DNA of 64,000 bases, taken from contig NZ_CP065856.1 of assembly GCF_016065055.1 (NCBI RefSeq), forward strand, positions 2,107,836 to 2,171,835, in the 5' to 3' direction. Of this stretch, positions 18,053 to 25,725 are shown one piece after another. Within the stretch, counting starts at the first letter, position 1; each line of letters opens with the position of its first letter. Source of the stretch: Halosimplex litoreum (GTDB lineage: Archaea; Halobacteriota; Halobacteria; Halobacteriales; Haloarculaceae). A program made the position numbers and the translations under genes. The notes below the pieces were generated by a model. That model did no database searches, was not told the DNA's origin, and worked only from the letters and a program-made list of their open reading frames with translations.

Positions 18053-18302
18053 TGAGCGCATAGTCCGGTTGGCTCAGGAAGTCAACCGACACACCAACGA
18101 AGAGTATGGGACAGTGGACGAAGTGGTTGAAGCCGTCTTAGAGGAACGGGTAGACTCTCTTAGCGAATCTGAGGAAGCCATTGAAGAGAAACAAGCCGAG
18201 TTGAAAGAAAAGTTCGGTGTCGGTTCTGACGACGGCGAAGCGGCAGAGCTTAGCGAAGCTGAAAAGAAACAAGAAGAGCTAAAAGAGCGTTTTAGCCCAT
18301 GA
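18045..18302 (+). CDS. Small helical element protein with internal repeat
   Basis: 85 residues, not recognised. The N-terminal half (RLAQEVNRHTNEEYGTVDEV) looks like a small helical domain. The rest is a charged helix with two related units, EAIEEKQAELKEKF and EAEKKQEELKERF. It overlaps its neighbours by 8 bp and 4 bp, so it is co-translated in the small-gene operon. ATG 18045 is chosen over GTG 18036. Confidence 0.65.
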   Translation: MSNERIVRLAQEVNRHTNEEYGTVDEVVEAVLEERVDSLSESEEAIEEKQAELKEKFGVGSDDGEAAELSEAEKKQEELKERFSP

Positions 18303-18589
18303 GCCGAAAACGTTCTCTTCCATCACGGAAGGTAGTAATCTACGTACCAGAGGAAGCGTGGCGAGAGTTTCGAGGAAAGTTTAGCGACACTCGGGACTGG
18401 GACGGTGACAGGTTGGGCAACGAATCGCCGGAACAAAGCCAGCTTGCCGTAGGAGCTACGCACCAAATGGCTTCGGTTCTCCTTGACGTAGATTTAGGGG
18501 ATGAAAATTTTGTAATCAAAGGCGACGGCTCACTCGAAATTGACGGCAAGCAACGGGACAGCAAAGGCCGTTGGCTTGGAGGTGACTAA
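18299..18589 (+). CDS. Small element protein of unknown function
   Basis: 96 residues. The basic N-terminus (SRKRSLPSRK) and VVIYVPEEAWREFRGKF suggest a DNA-binding strand-helix unit. The C-terminal part is acidic and glycine-rich. It overlaps the preceding gene by ATGA. No family recognised; its position in a run with RHH-like genes suggests an accessory DNA-binding role. Confidence 0.6.
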   Translation: MSRKRSLPSRKVVIYVPEEAWREFRGKFSDTRDWDGDRLGNESPEQSQLAVGATHQMASVLLDVDLGDENFVIKGDGSLEIDGKQRDSKGRWLGGD

Positions 18590-18590
18590 G

Positions 18591-18863
18591 ATGGAAAAAC
18601 CAGACGGAATGCAGGTTCGGAATGCTCTCCGTGACTTGAACCCCGGCAAGGCGACGGTTCAATGGCAGGGCGAGACTCTGCCGTTTGTCGGTTGCTACTT
18701 TGACGGTGCTACTCCGGTGTATCGGTACGTAGCAGACGGCAGAGAAGTCCATTACAACTCTCAGAATGAGGTTTTCCGAGCGGTGAGACACACAGACGGC
18801 GAGACATTCACCCTGTCGGCTCAATCGGTTGACGGCGGTACAATCACTCTCTCAGAGAGGTAG
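18591..18863 (+). CDS. Small element protein of unknown function
   Basis: 90 residues. Predicted mostly beta, with repeated strand-turn patterns (ATVQWQGETLPFVGCYFDGATP and VYRYVADGREVHYN). No family recognised. ATG is 1 bp after the previous stop; the stop codon sits in the third GTAATCACA repeat. Confidence 0.6.
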   Translation: MEKPDGMQVRNALRDLNPGKATVQWQGETLPFVGCYFDGATPVYRYVADGREVHYNSQNEVFRAVRHTDGETFTLSAQSVDGGTITLSER

Positions 18864-18871
18864 TAATCACA
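18863..18871 (+). repeat. GTAATCACA repeat, copy 3
   Basis: Its first base is the last base of a stop codon, and it is followed by CGCCCCGGCC and a pyrimidine-rich run, as in copy 1. Confidence 0.5.
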
Positions 18872-18895
18872 CGCCCCGGCCTTCTTTCGCTCACT

Positions 18896-19270
18896 ATGTT
18901 TGACTACAAACATTTCAGACTCCCCGGCTCACCACCTGTAACCCACAATCGGCAGAAAATGCCGTCTTGTATCATATTTAACGAACAGATTGATGAGATT
19001 ATGATTAGATTCCCCGTCTGTGACAGGCTTGAGCCGTCTGAGTTGATGGAAACCGCAGAGCGAATTATTGAAGATACGATATTTTCAGACGGCGAGATTA
19101 AAACGGGAGAGTTGAATCACAATCACCACATTCACTGCCACTTTCAAGAGGTTGGTAAGCCGTTGGCGACGTATCACCCAACGTATGTAATCCGGCGAGC
19201 AAACAATCTTGCCGAAGAGTGGAATGCGCAACTCGCCGGGGAGGTGACGCATGGTTACTGTCGTGGTTGA
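18896..19270 (+). CDS. Small element protein of unknown function
   Basis: 124 residues, not recognised. His-rich stretch HNHHIHCHF at about residues 74-82 and a helix-rich middle (LEPSELMETAERIIEDTIF). The histidine cluster could bind metal, but no known site pattern was identified. It overlaps the ERCC4-type nuclease gene by 20 bp, suggesting linked function. Confidence 0.55.
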   Translation: MFDYKHFRLPGSPPVTHNRQKMPSCIIFNEQIDEIMIRFPVCDRLEPSELMETAERIIEDTIFSDGEIKTGELNHNHHIHCHFQEVGKPLATYHPTYVIRRANNLAEEWNAQLAGEVTHGYCRG

Positions 19271-19682
19271 TACCAGAGAGCAAAAGCCGTGGGACTTTGC
19301 CGACAGTGAGACGGCGACTCTCGAAACGGGAGATTACACTGTCGAAGGTGTGAGCGGGGCGATTGAGCGAAAATCAGCTTCCGACTTTCTCAGTAGTATC
19401 ACCCACGACAGAGAGCGATTTGAAGCCGAGTGTGAGCGGGCAGAGAGCTTCGAGAAACCAATGGTGGTATTGGTTGAAGAGCGGTGGGAAACCTTCGAGA
19501 GCGGGCAGTATCGCCAAAATGTTCATCCTAACGCCGTCGCCGGGACTGTCGAAGCATGGGAAGAGCGATACAATATTCGTTTCGTGTTTGAAGAGAACCG
19601 ACAGACGGCGAAGGAAAGAGCGAAAAGCATTCTCAAGCGGTGGAAAGGCGGCAATATTTCCCGCTTTATCGAATGCTCGTAA
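19251..19682 (+). CDS. ERCC4-domain nuclease
   Basis: 143 residues comprising just the XPF/Mus81-type nuclease core. VDTREQKPWDF at the N-terminus, LETGDYTVEG, and the catalytic IERKSASDF (ERKxxxD) are all present, followed by a basic helix near the C-terminus. The HhH tail of full XPF proteins is missing. It would cut branched or flapped DNA, plausibly during element replication or excision. Similar stand-alone nucleases are known from archaeal viruses and plasmids. Confidence 0.85.
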   Translation: MVTVVVDTREQKPWDFADSETATLETGDYTVEGVSGAIERKSASDFLSSITHDRERFEAECERAESFEKPMVVLVEERWETFESGQYRQNVHPNAVAGTVEAWEERYNIRFVFEENRQTAKERAKSILKRWKGGNISRFIECS

Positions 19683-19706
19683 ACACGGCAAAATATGTGG
19701 GTAAAC

Positions 19707-19729
19707 GAAAGGTTTAAGTAGCTGGCGCT
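19707..19729 (+). promoter_or_regulatory. Element promoter P2
   Basis: CGAAAGGTTTAAGTAGCTGG, with TTTAAGT at 19713-19719 and a short GTAGC/GCTAC palindrome (19718-19731) overlapping it. A near copy of P1. Expected initiation is around 19740. Confidence 0.6.
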
Positions 19730-19734
19730 ACAAT

Positions 19735-20341
19735 GTCTTGTTAAGACTTAAGCGTTTCGCATTCGCGGAACGAACCTCATTCAAGTGTCGCCACTTCTGG
19801 CGACTGAGGAAATGGCCCGAATGGAAGGCCAAGAAGGAAGGCTCTTACACTTCTTTCTTGGAGCCGAAGCCTAATAAAAGTTTCGGTTTTGCAAACTTCT
19901 GTTTGGGAAAGGCAAAGCACTTCCCGTAAAACGGAAAGTCGATTGATGAGCTTCCCGGTATTCACCGCTGGCAAATCCACCGAGCGCAGGTTTGGAGCGA
20001 AAGCGAACATTCGTCTTTCAGCCTTCGGCGTTTGCCAGAGGTTGGGCAACTTCCTCTTCGGAGTGTGCGGCCCTACCATTGACGGCAAGCGTGACACGCG
20101 GAGATGCAAGAAACCGAAGTGCGCCCGCCCGGTTCACCGAACAAAGTACGTGAGCCTTCATTGCGGCCCGGCAGTCGAGAGGTTGCCGGAGGTGACAACT
20201 TAGTGTCAACTTTGGCGACGGGACATTGACAAAGGGGACAAAAAGGTTCATCAAGGGACGGAAGAGGGATTTTGATGGAAGTGTGAGAACCGGAGGGTTC
20301 CACTCTTGGTGTTTCTCGCCACTCGGTGGGGTTCCACCAAG
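19735..20341 (+). ncRNA. Candidate structured RNA 2 (stem-loop-rich region)
   Basis: Consecutive stems: 19735-739/743-747; 19753-760/765-772 (CGTT+CGC with one mismatch); 19787-792/799-804 (6 bp); 19813-817/827-831; 19840-844/861-865; 19892-896/901-905; 19905-909/921-925. Further stems lie at 20089-092/096-099, 20168-173/184-189, 20287-291/296-300 and 20305-311/335-341. Overlapping frames in this stretch have poor composition and non-ATG starts. It might be one long RNA, several short ones, or a decayed region; the 3' limit is a guess. Confidence 0.35.
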
Positions 20342-20367
20342 GCGACACTCTCGGTGGATGTGGGGAA

Positions 20368-20376
20368 GTAATCACA
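20368..20376 (+). repeat. GTAATCACA repeat, copy 4
   Basis: GTAATCACACGCCCCGGC, the closest match to copy 3, located in the non-coding right half. No gene is seen between about 20342 and 20658. Confidence 0.5.
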
Positions 20377-20658
20377 CGCCCCGGCTTGTCCTTCCGACAA
20401 CCGAATTGTGGACAGAAAGGCGCGGCAGTGTGATAAGATGTCTCCGAAGCGAAGCGAGGAGACAAGGCATGGTGAAGCATTCAACCACTCTTCACCGAAG
20501 TATTGGCCTCGAAGCCGTCTTGGTGAAGGTTCCTGCCGTGATTCACCGATTGAGTGGCCAACATCTCCTTTTGACAACTTTGCGGGTTCGCAGGCGATTT
20601 AACAGACTGGGAAACCTTGACAAGAAAAGGGATTCAAAACTGATAGTAAGTGGTTAGA

Positions 20659-20886
20659 ATGACTGAGGGAGATACACAAGAAGATACGGAGGAAGAGAAA
20701 CCTAATGCAATGGAGTACCCCGGTGTTGTGGCACGATATTACCGGGACCATCACTGGAAAGGAGCGGCACACATCATACTCAGTTTCGCAACTGGCGGAA
20801 TGTGGGCTGTTGGTTGGTTTGCTATTGGGTGGTTTCAGTTTTGGGCTGGAGCGCGCCCGAAGGCTCAGGAATACCGCAAAGCTTAG
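20659..20886 (+). CDS. Small element membrane protein
   Basis: 75 residues. Acidic N-terminus (DTQEDTEEEKP), then YYRDHHWKGAAHIILSF and a hydrophobic segment ATGGMWAVGWFAIGWFQFW likely to cross the membrane once or twice, ending in a basic tail. ATG 20659 is chosen over the upstream GTG. Function unknown; comparable small membrane proteins occur on plasmids and proviruses. It is the last gene of the element. Confidence 0.6.
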   Translation: MTEGDTQEDTEEEKPNAMEYPGVVARYYRDHHWKGAAHIILSFATGGMWAVGWFAIGWFQFWAGARPKAQEYRKA

Positions 20887-21091
20887 TGTGACAGTTTTTG
20901 ACAAGGGGGTAGGCTCTAACGCATTTGTTCTCAATTTCTGCAATTCAGTTGCGCACATTGAGTTTGGGGCCGAGACTTTGCGTTTTAAAAAAGACTGCCG
21001 TATCTCTCACCCACTCATATTGATTGTGACACTAAACTTCGAGAAACAACCACACCCTTACCGATAATCGGCCAAAACGTATTACGACGTG
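20887..21091. other. Right-end non-coding segment of the element
   Basis: About 200 bp, AT-rich, no gene. Contains TTGACAAGGGGG (20897), similar to TTGACAAAGGGG at 20227, and a T4A6 run near 20986. Confidence 0.4.
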
Positions 21092-21151
21092 TTACTGTCG
21101 AAACGCTAACTCGTATTTCTGTTTGTCCGACTGTTCGGCGTGCTCACTCAT
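21092..21151 (-). pseudogene. Displaced 5' end of host prf1
   Basis: Encodes MSEHAEQSDKQKYE, a typical haloarchaeal aRF1 start, then runs into element sequence (LAFRQ) and stops: 19 codons. The coding match ends inside the AACTCGTATTT core. Upstream on this strand is host-like GC-rich DNA with an ACTTACTTAG box about 30 bp before the ATG, probably the original prf1 promoter. Confidence 0.8.
21108..21118 (+). repeat. Right attachment core (attR)
   Basis: AACTCGTATTT, identical to 15625-15635. Right of it lies the displaced prf1 start; left of it is element DNA. Confidence 0.75.
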
Positions 21152-21199
21152 CGTCCATGGTTCGGGCGCTCGGGGCTAAGTAAGTGTTGACCTCTCCGG

Positions 21200-21228
21200 C
21201 CCGTCGCCGCAATCGCTAAGGCGACGGG
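21200..21228. other. 9-bp inverted repeat
   Basis: CCCGTCGCC and GGCGACGGG are separated by 11 bp, between the old prf1 promoter and the next gene. It could be an operator or a transcript hairpin. Confidence 0.35.
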
Positions 21229-21329
21229 AGTGTGACGAACTCGCACGGACGCGCCGCGAGCGTCGTCCCCCGTGGTGGGCGGGGCGACCGGCGGCGAGCG
21301 GCCGACGCGGGGCCGCGGGTGGGCACGCC

Positions 21330-21782
21330 ATGAGCACGGACGCGGCGGCGGACGACGGCGGGATCTACGGACGGGTAGTCGAGGCTCTCGGCGGCCGCGT
21401 CGGTGGCGGACCGGTCGGTGCACGACTGCGCGCGTGGTACCGCTCGGTCGACCCACGGTACCGGCCGGTGACCGCCGGGACGTGGGCGCTCGCGCTCGTC
21501 GTCTACGCCGTCGGCGACACCGGGCTGACGACGGTCGTCCTCGCGCTCGGTGGGTTCGAGGCCAACCCGATCGCCCGTGCCTTTCTCGCCACCCTCGGCT
21601 ACCCCGGGCTGGTCGTCCAGAAGGGCCTGGCGGTCGCGCTGCTGGTCGGCATCTGGCGGTACTATCCGACCGTCGGGGACGCGTCGCGGGACCCGTGGCG
21701 GCTGGTCGTCCCGACGATCGCGGCCGCCCGCGGGCTTCAGCTGGTCGCGATCCACGTCTCGAACGTCCTCGTTCTGGTATGA
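21330..21782 (+). CDS. Small polytopic membrane protein (DUF5658-like)
   Basis: 150 residues with a polar N-terminus of about 50 and then three or four hydrophobic helices. The motif GGFEANPIARAFL followed by VVQKGLAVALLV resembles DUF5658-type haloarchaeal proteins (Glu-Asn-Pro and Lys pattern). Function unknown. It is the first host gene right of the element and was originally divergent from prf1. Confidence 0.65.
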   Translation: MSTDAAADDGGIYGRVVEALGGRVGGGPVGARLRAWYRSVDPRYRPVTAGTWALALVVYAVGDTGLTTVVLALGGFEANPIARAFLATLGYPGLVVQKGLAVALLVGIWRYYPTVGDASRDPWRLVVPTIAAARGLQLVAIHVSNVLVLV

Positions 21783-21854
21783 ACAACGGCGGTGTCCGAC
21801 GGCCGTCAGAACGGACGGCGGCTTTATGTGGCCCCCGTGATTTGACCTTACACA

Positions 21855-22658
21855 ATGGCGGGCTACGTCTGTACAGTTGCCGGTGGGAAAGGTGGCGTCG
21901 GCAAGACGACGACGGCGGTCAACGTCGCGGCGGCCATGGAAGAGGAGGGCTACGACGTGGTCGTCGTCGACGCCGACCTGGGCATGGCGAACCTCGGTGC
22001 GATGCTCGGCGTCGAACCGGAGACCAGCGTTCACCAGGTCCTCGCCGGCGGCCGCGCCGTCAGCGACGCGTTGACGGACGTGCAGGGCGGGATCACGATC
22101 ATCCCCGGCGAGCAGAGCCTGGAGGCGTTCGCCGACGCCGACCCCGCGAAACTCAAGAAGGTCATCAAGACGCTGCGCAACGCCTACGACGTGGTCCTCA
22201 TCGACACCGGCGCCGGTCTCAGTCACGAGACGACCGTCCCCCTCGGCCTGGCCGACGGCGTCGTCCTCATCACGACGCCCGACGACGTGGCCGTCGGCGA
22301 CGCGATCAAGACCGCCGAACTCGCCGACCGCGTCGACGGCGAGGTCATCGGCACGGTCCTCAACCGAACGACCACCGAGACCGACGTGGAGGCTATCGCC
22401 GAGCGTTTCGACTCGAAGCTGCTCGCGGTGATCCCCGACGACATCGAGGCCACCGCCGACGAGCCGCTCGTGCTCAACGCCCCGCCCAGTCCCGCCGCCG
22501 ACGCCTACGTCCGACTGACCGAACACCTCATCGGCATCTTCTTCGAGGGCACCGATACCGACGAGATCGAGACCGCCGTCGACCGCGACTGGTTCGTCGA
22601 CGACGAGGAGGAAGACGAAGACGACGACTCGGGCGGTCGATTCGGGCTGTTCGGCTGA
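21855..22658 (+). CDS. minD: MinD/ParA-family ATPase
   Basis: 267-residue P-loop ATPase. Deviant Walker A GGKGGVGKTTTAVN, switch I DADLGMANLG and switch II IDTGAGLSHET are intact. The acidic C-terminal tail ends GGRFGLFG, a short hydrophobic patch that may act as a membrane-targeting helix as in other MinD proteins. A TATA-like CTTTATG at 21822-21828 suits a near-leaderless start. Haloarchaea hold several MinD paralogues involved in positioning surface machines; which one this is cannot be said. Confidence 0.88.
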   Translation: MAGYVCTVAGGKGGVGKTTTAVNVAAAMEEEGYDVVVVDADLGMANLGAMLGVEPETSVHQVLAGGRAVSDALTDVQGGITIIPGEQSLEAFADADPAKLKKVIKTLRNAYDVVLIDTGAGLSHETTVPLGLADGVVLITTPDDVAVGDAIKTAELADRVDGEVIGTVLNRTTTETDVEAIAERFDSKLLAVIPDDIEATADEPLVLNAPPSPAADAYVRLTEHLIGIFFEGTDTDEIETAVDRDWFVDDEEEDEDDDSGGRFGLFG

Positions 22659-22750
22659 CCGGGAGCGTTCGGTGGGCGGTAGCACGTACTTATATGACGA
22701 CGGCGCCCCCATCCCCGCGTAGAGCCGTGCGTGCGGCTCTGGATTGGTCC

Positions 22751-23419
22751 ATGCAACTCGACGACTTCGTCAGCGAGAACGCCCCCGACGAGGGGGGCGA
22801 CTCGTTCCAACTGGAGAACAGCAAGCTGCTCGACATCGCCGTCGACGGCTCCGTGATGACCAAGGCCGGCGCGATGGTCGCCTACGAGGGCGACCTCTCG
22901 TTCACCGGCAAGTCCTCTGCAGAGGGCGGCCTCACCGGGTTCATCAAGGAGGCCGCCTCCAGCGAGGGGACGCCCGTGATGGAGGTCGAAGGGCGGGGCC
23001 ACGTCTACGTGGCCGACCGGGAGAAGCGGATCCAGCTCCTCGATCTGGACGCCGGCGAGTCCATCTCGGTCAACGGCGAGGACGTGCTCGCGTTCGGAGC
23101 CGACGTCGACTACGAGATCAACACGATCGGCAGCATCGGCGGCGCCTCCGCCGCCGGGCTGACAAACGTCTTCCTCTCCGGGCCGGGCGCGGTGGCGATC
23201 ACGACTCACGGCGACCCGCTCGTGCTCGAACCGCCGGTGCGGACCGACCCCGACGCGACCGTCGCCTGGAGTGCGAACCTCTCGCCGGGTATCGAGACCG
23301 ACCGCAGTCTCAGCGACGCGATCGGTCAGTCCTCGGGCGAGACCTACCAGCTCGAGTTCGAGGGCTCGGAGGGCTTCGTCGTCGTCCAGCCCTACGAGGA
23401 AGGGCCGGGCGGGCAGTAG
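22751..23419 (+). CDS. AIM24-family protein
   Basis: 222 residues predicted to be almost all beta. FQLENSKLLDIAVDGSVMTK, GAMVAYEGDLSF and the Gly-rich FLSGPGAVAI are hallmarks of AIM24/TIGR00266 proteins, which form a flattened beta-barrel. Cellular role unknown. A TTATATG box near 22690 would give a short leader. The ATG at 22751 fits the domain start; the longer frame runs back through minD. Confidence 0.85.
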   Translation: MQLDDFVSENAPDEGGDSFQLENSKLLDIAVDGSVMTKAGAMVAYEGDLSFTGKSSAEGGLTGFIKEAASSEGTPVMEVEGRGHVYVADREKRIQLLDLDAGESISVNGEDVLAFGADVDYEINTIGSIGGASAAGLTNVFLSGPGAVAITTHGDPLVLEPPVRTDPDATVAWSANLSPGIETDRSLSDAIGQSSGETYQLEFEGSEGFVVVQPYEEGPGGQ

Positions 23420-23462
23420 CGAGGCGCGAGCGGAACGAGCGCATCGGCGAAGCGAGCGGTGT

Positions 23463-23515
23463 CTGTGCGAACGAAGTGAGCACAGGCTCGAAAGACGAGT
23501 GAAGCGAGTCTTTCG
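23463..23515 (+). terminator. Two stem-loops after the AIM24 gene
   Basis: CTGTGC/GCACAG (23463-468/480-485) and CGAAAGAC/GTCTTTCG (23489-496/508-515), the second an 8-bp perfect stem. Between convergently read-through units; probably mRNA 3'-end or intergenic repeat structures. Confidence 0.35.
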
Positions 23516-23644
23516 GTGACCGCAGGGAACCGCGAGCCGCGTAGCCGAGACGGGCCCACCGCCGGCAGCCACGCCACCGGAACCGCCGGGGTCGGCCCGG
23601 CCGCATTCGTCATTCCTATATCCGCCGCTCGAAAACCGGGAGGT

Positions 23645-25402
23645 ATGTATCTCTCCCTGCGCTCGGAGGTCGCCGAGGCCCTGACAGCGGCGCTCTCGGC
23701 GCTCGACCTGCCGACCGAGGACCTGGGCATCGAGCGCCCGCCCGAGGACGTCGACGCCGCCGTCGCCTCCAGCGTCGCCTTCCGCCTGGCGGGCGAGGTC
23801 GGTGCGCCGCCGCCGAAGGTGGCCGCCGACGTGGCTTCGGAGATCGACCCCGGCGACTACGACTACCTGGGCGGCGTCGACACCCAGGGCCCCTACATCA
23901 ACTTCTTCCCCGCCGACCGGTACCTCTCCGATACCGTCGAGCGCGCCCAGTCGACGGAGTACGGCCGCCTCGACGACCGCGACAGCTCCGTCGTCGTCGA
24001 ACACACCAGCGCCAATCCGACGGGCCCGGTCCACGTCGGCCGCGCCCGCAACCCCATCGTCGGCGACGCCCTCGCCCGCGTGCTCGATTTCGCCGGCTAC
24101 GACGTCGACACCCACTACTACGTCAACGACGCCGGCCGTCAGGTCGCCGTGTTCACCTGGGCCTACGAGACCTTCGACGAGCGCGACCTGCCCGAACCCG
24201 ACCGCGACAAACCCGACTACGACCTGGTCCGCTACTATCGCACGGGCAACGCCTACCTCGAGGACGCCGACCCCGACGAGGAGGACGCCGCCGAGGCCGA
24301 GATCGAGGCCATCATGCAGGGCCTGGAAGCCGGCGACGAGGAGACCTACGAGCGCGTCGGCGAGGTCGTCGACCAGGTGCTCGACGGGATGACCCAGACG
24401 CTGGAGCGTCTACCCGCCGAGTTCGACGAGTTCGTCAAGGAGACGCGGTTCATGCGCTCGGGCGCGACCGACGACGTGGTCGAACGCCTGCAGGCGCTGG
24501 ACGAAGCGGTCTACGAGGAAGACGCCTGGCAGCTCGACCTCGAGGGGTTCGAGAAGAACCTGGTCTTCCTGCGCTCGGACGACACCACCCTCTACACGAC
24601 CCGCGACATCGCCCACCACGAGTGGAAGTTCGAGCACTACGACCGCGCCGTCACCGTCATCGGCGAGGACCACAAGCTCACCTTCGAGCAGTTGAACGAG
24701 ACGCTGGAACTGCTGGGCCACGACACCGACCGGCTCGACCAGGTCTTCTACTCGTGGGTGAACCTCCCCGGCGGCGAGGGGATGAGCACTCGCGAGGGGA
24801 CCGGCGTCGACCTCGACGACCTGCTCGACGAGGCCATCGACCGCGCCCGTGCGGAGGTCGAAGACCGCCTCGACGACCGCTTGCGCGACGACGACCTCGA
24901 CGAGGACGACGTGGAACGCATCGCCGAGCAGGTCGGGACCGGCGCCGTGCGCTACGACGTCGTCTCGAAGCAGCCGACCAAGTCGATCACCTTCGAGTGG
25001 GAGCGGGCACTGGACTTCGAGGCCCAGTCGGCGCCGTACGTCCAGTACGTCCACGCCCGGGCCTGCGGCATCCTCGACGAGGCCGAAGGCGAGGGGCTCG
25101 AACCGGCCGAGACCGTCGACCCGGACCTGCTCGACACCGACGCCGAACGGGATCTGCTCCGCACTATCGCGCGCTTCCCCGCGGTCGTCGAGGAGGCCGC
25201 CGACGAGCTGGAGCCCCATCGCGTCGCCACCTACACCCGCGGCTTCGCCGAGCAGTTCAACGCCTTCTATCGTGAGTGCCCGGTGCTGACCGCCGAGGAC
25301 GAGGGGACCCGCCGCGCCCGCCTCGCGCTGGTCGCCGCCGCTCGCGAGACCGTCGGCAACGCTCTCGGACTGCTGGGGGTCGCTGCGCCGGACTCGATGT
25401 AG
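23645..25402 (+). CDS. argS: Arginyl-tRNA synthetase
   Basis: 585-residue class I synthetase charging tRNA-Arg. The N-terminal additional domain (about 1-105) is followed by the HIGH-type site HVGRARNP in [12 protein letters not shown], the KMSKS-like GEGMSTREG, and a C-terminal DALR-type anticodon domain. The length fits archaeal ArgRS. A CCTATATCC box at 23615-23623 lies about 25 bp upstream, giving a near-leaderless ATG. An open frame upstream lacks synthetase character. Confidence 0.96.
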   Translation: MYLSLRSEVAEALTAALSALDLPTEDLGIERPPEDVDAAVASSVAFRLAGEVGAPPPKVAADVASEIDPGDYDYLGGVDTQGPYINFFPADRYLSDTVERAQSTEYGRLDDRDSSVVVEHTSANPTGPVHVGRARNPIVGDALARVLDFAGYDVDTHYYVNDAGRQVAVFTWAYETFDERDLPEPDRDKPDYDLVRYYRTGNAYLEDADPDEEDAAEAEIEAIMQGLEAGDEETYERVGEVVDQVLDGMTQTLERLPAEFDEFVKETRFMRSGATDDVVERLQALDEAVYEEDAWQLDLEGFEKNLVFLRSDDTTLYTTRDIAHHEWKFEHYDRAVTVIGEDHKLTFEQLNETLELLGHDTDRLDQVFYSWVNLPGGEGMSTREGTGVDLDDLLDEAIDRARAEVEDRLDDRLRDDDLDEDDVERIAEQVGTGAVRYDVVSKQPTKSITFEWERALDFEAQSAPYVQYVHARACGILDEAEGEGLEPAETVDPDLLDTDAERDLLRTIARFPAVVEEAADELEPHRVATYTRGFAEQFNAFYRECPVLTAEDEGTRRARLALVAAARETVGNALGLLGVAAPDSM

Positions 25403-25444
25403 GTCCGGCGGCGATCGAAACGAGATACGGTCGGCCTCGCCGTG

Positions 25445-25558
25445 TCACAGCCCGCCGAGCGCGAGCAGGACGCCGGCCAGCGTCGCGAGCGCGAGGACCA
25501 CGAAAGTGACTATCCACCACACGGGCACGGACTCGTCCGCACCGTCGCGCGCGCTCAT
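25445..25558 (-). CDS. 37-residue single-span membrane microprotein
   Basis: Short acidic start (MSARDGADES), then one strongly hydrophobic helix WWIVTFVVLALATLAGVLLA ending LGGL. Composition is that of a real transmembrane segment, not an antisense shadow, and no other gene overlaps it. It lies between argS and a divergent kinase gene. Function unknown. Confidence 0.5.
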   Translation of the reverse strand: MSARDGADESVPVWWIVTFVVLALATLAGVLLALGGL

Positions 25559-25725
25559 CGCCCGATCACCACGACAGCGCCGACGCTCGCGCGAGTCGAT
25601 CCGGTCGTTGCCATCGCCCGACCGCTTCACAGCCGACTGACTAATACCTGCTGGCGGCCCTGGTGCCGATCGATACCTATCCAGTTAGGCACCAGCTTCT
25701 CACCGGACGGGGCGCTACGGAGAGT

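Larger units (their letters stand above)
15625..21118 (+). mobile_element. Integrative element inserted in the 5' end of prf1
   Basis: About 5.48 kb, visibly lower in GC than both flanks, bounded by direct repeats AACTCGTATTT. The integrase sits near the left end. Cargo: regulator, recombinase, five small genes, ERCC4-type nuclease, small membrane protein and two stem-loop-rich non-coding segments. No capsid, terminase, Rep or conjugation gene is recognisable, so it is either a small satellite-like element or a plasmid relic. The host prf1 start is displaced to its right end, and the element provides a new start for prf1. Confidence 0.85.

Noticed and set aside
20226..20657. 143-codon frame in the right half of the element
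   Set aside because: Non-ATG start, Arg/Trp/His-rich composition, no motif, and a competing minus-strand frame of similar length.
20705..21067. 120-codon frame overlapping the small membrane protein gene
   Set aside because: Different frame from the better-supported 20659-20886 gene, and its second half is compositionally unlike a protein.
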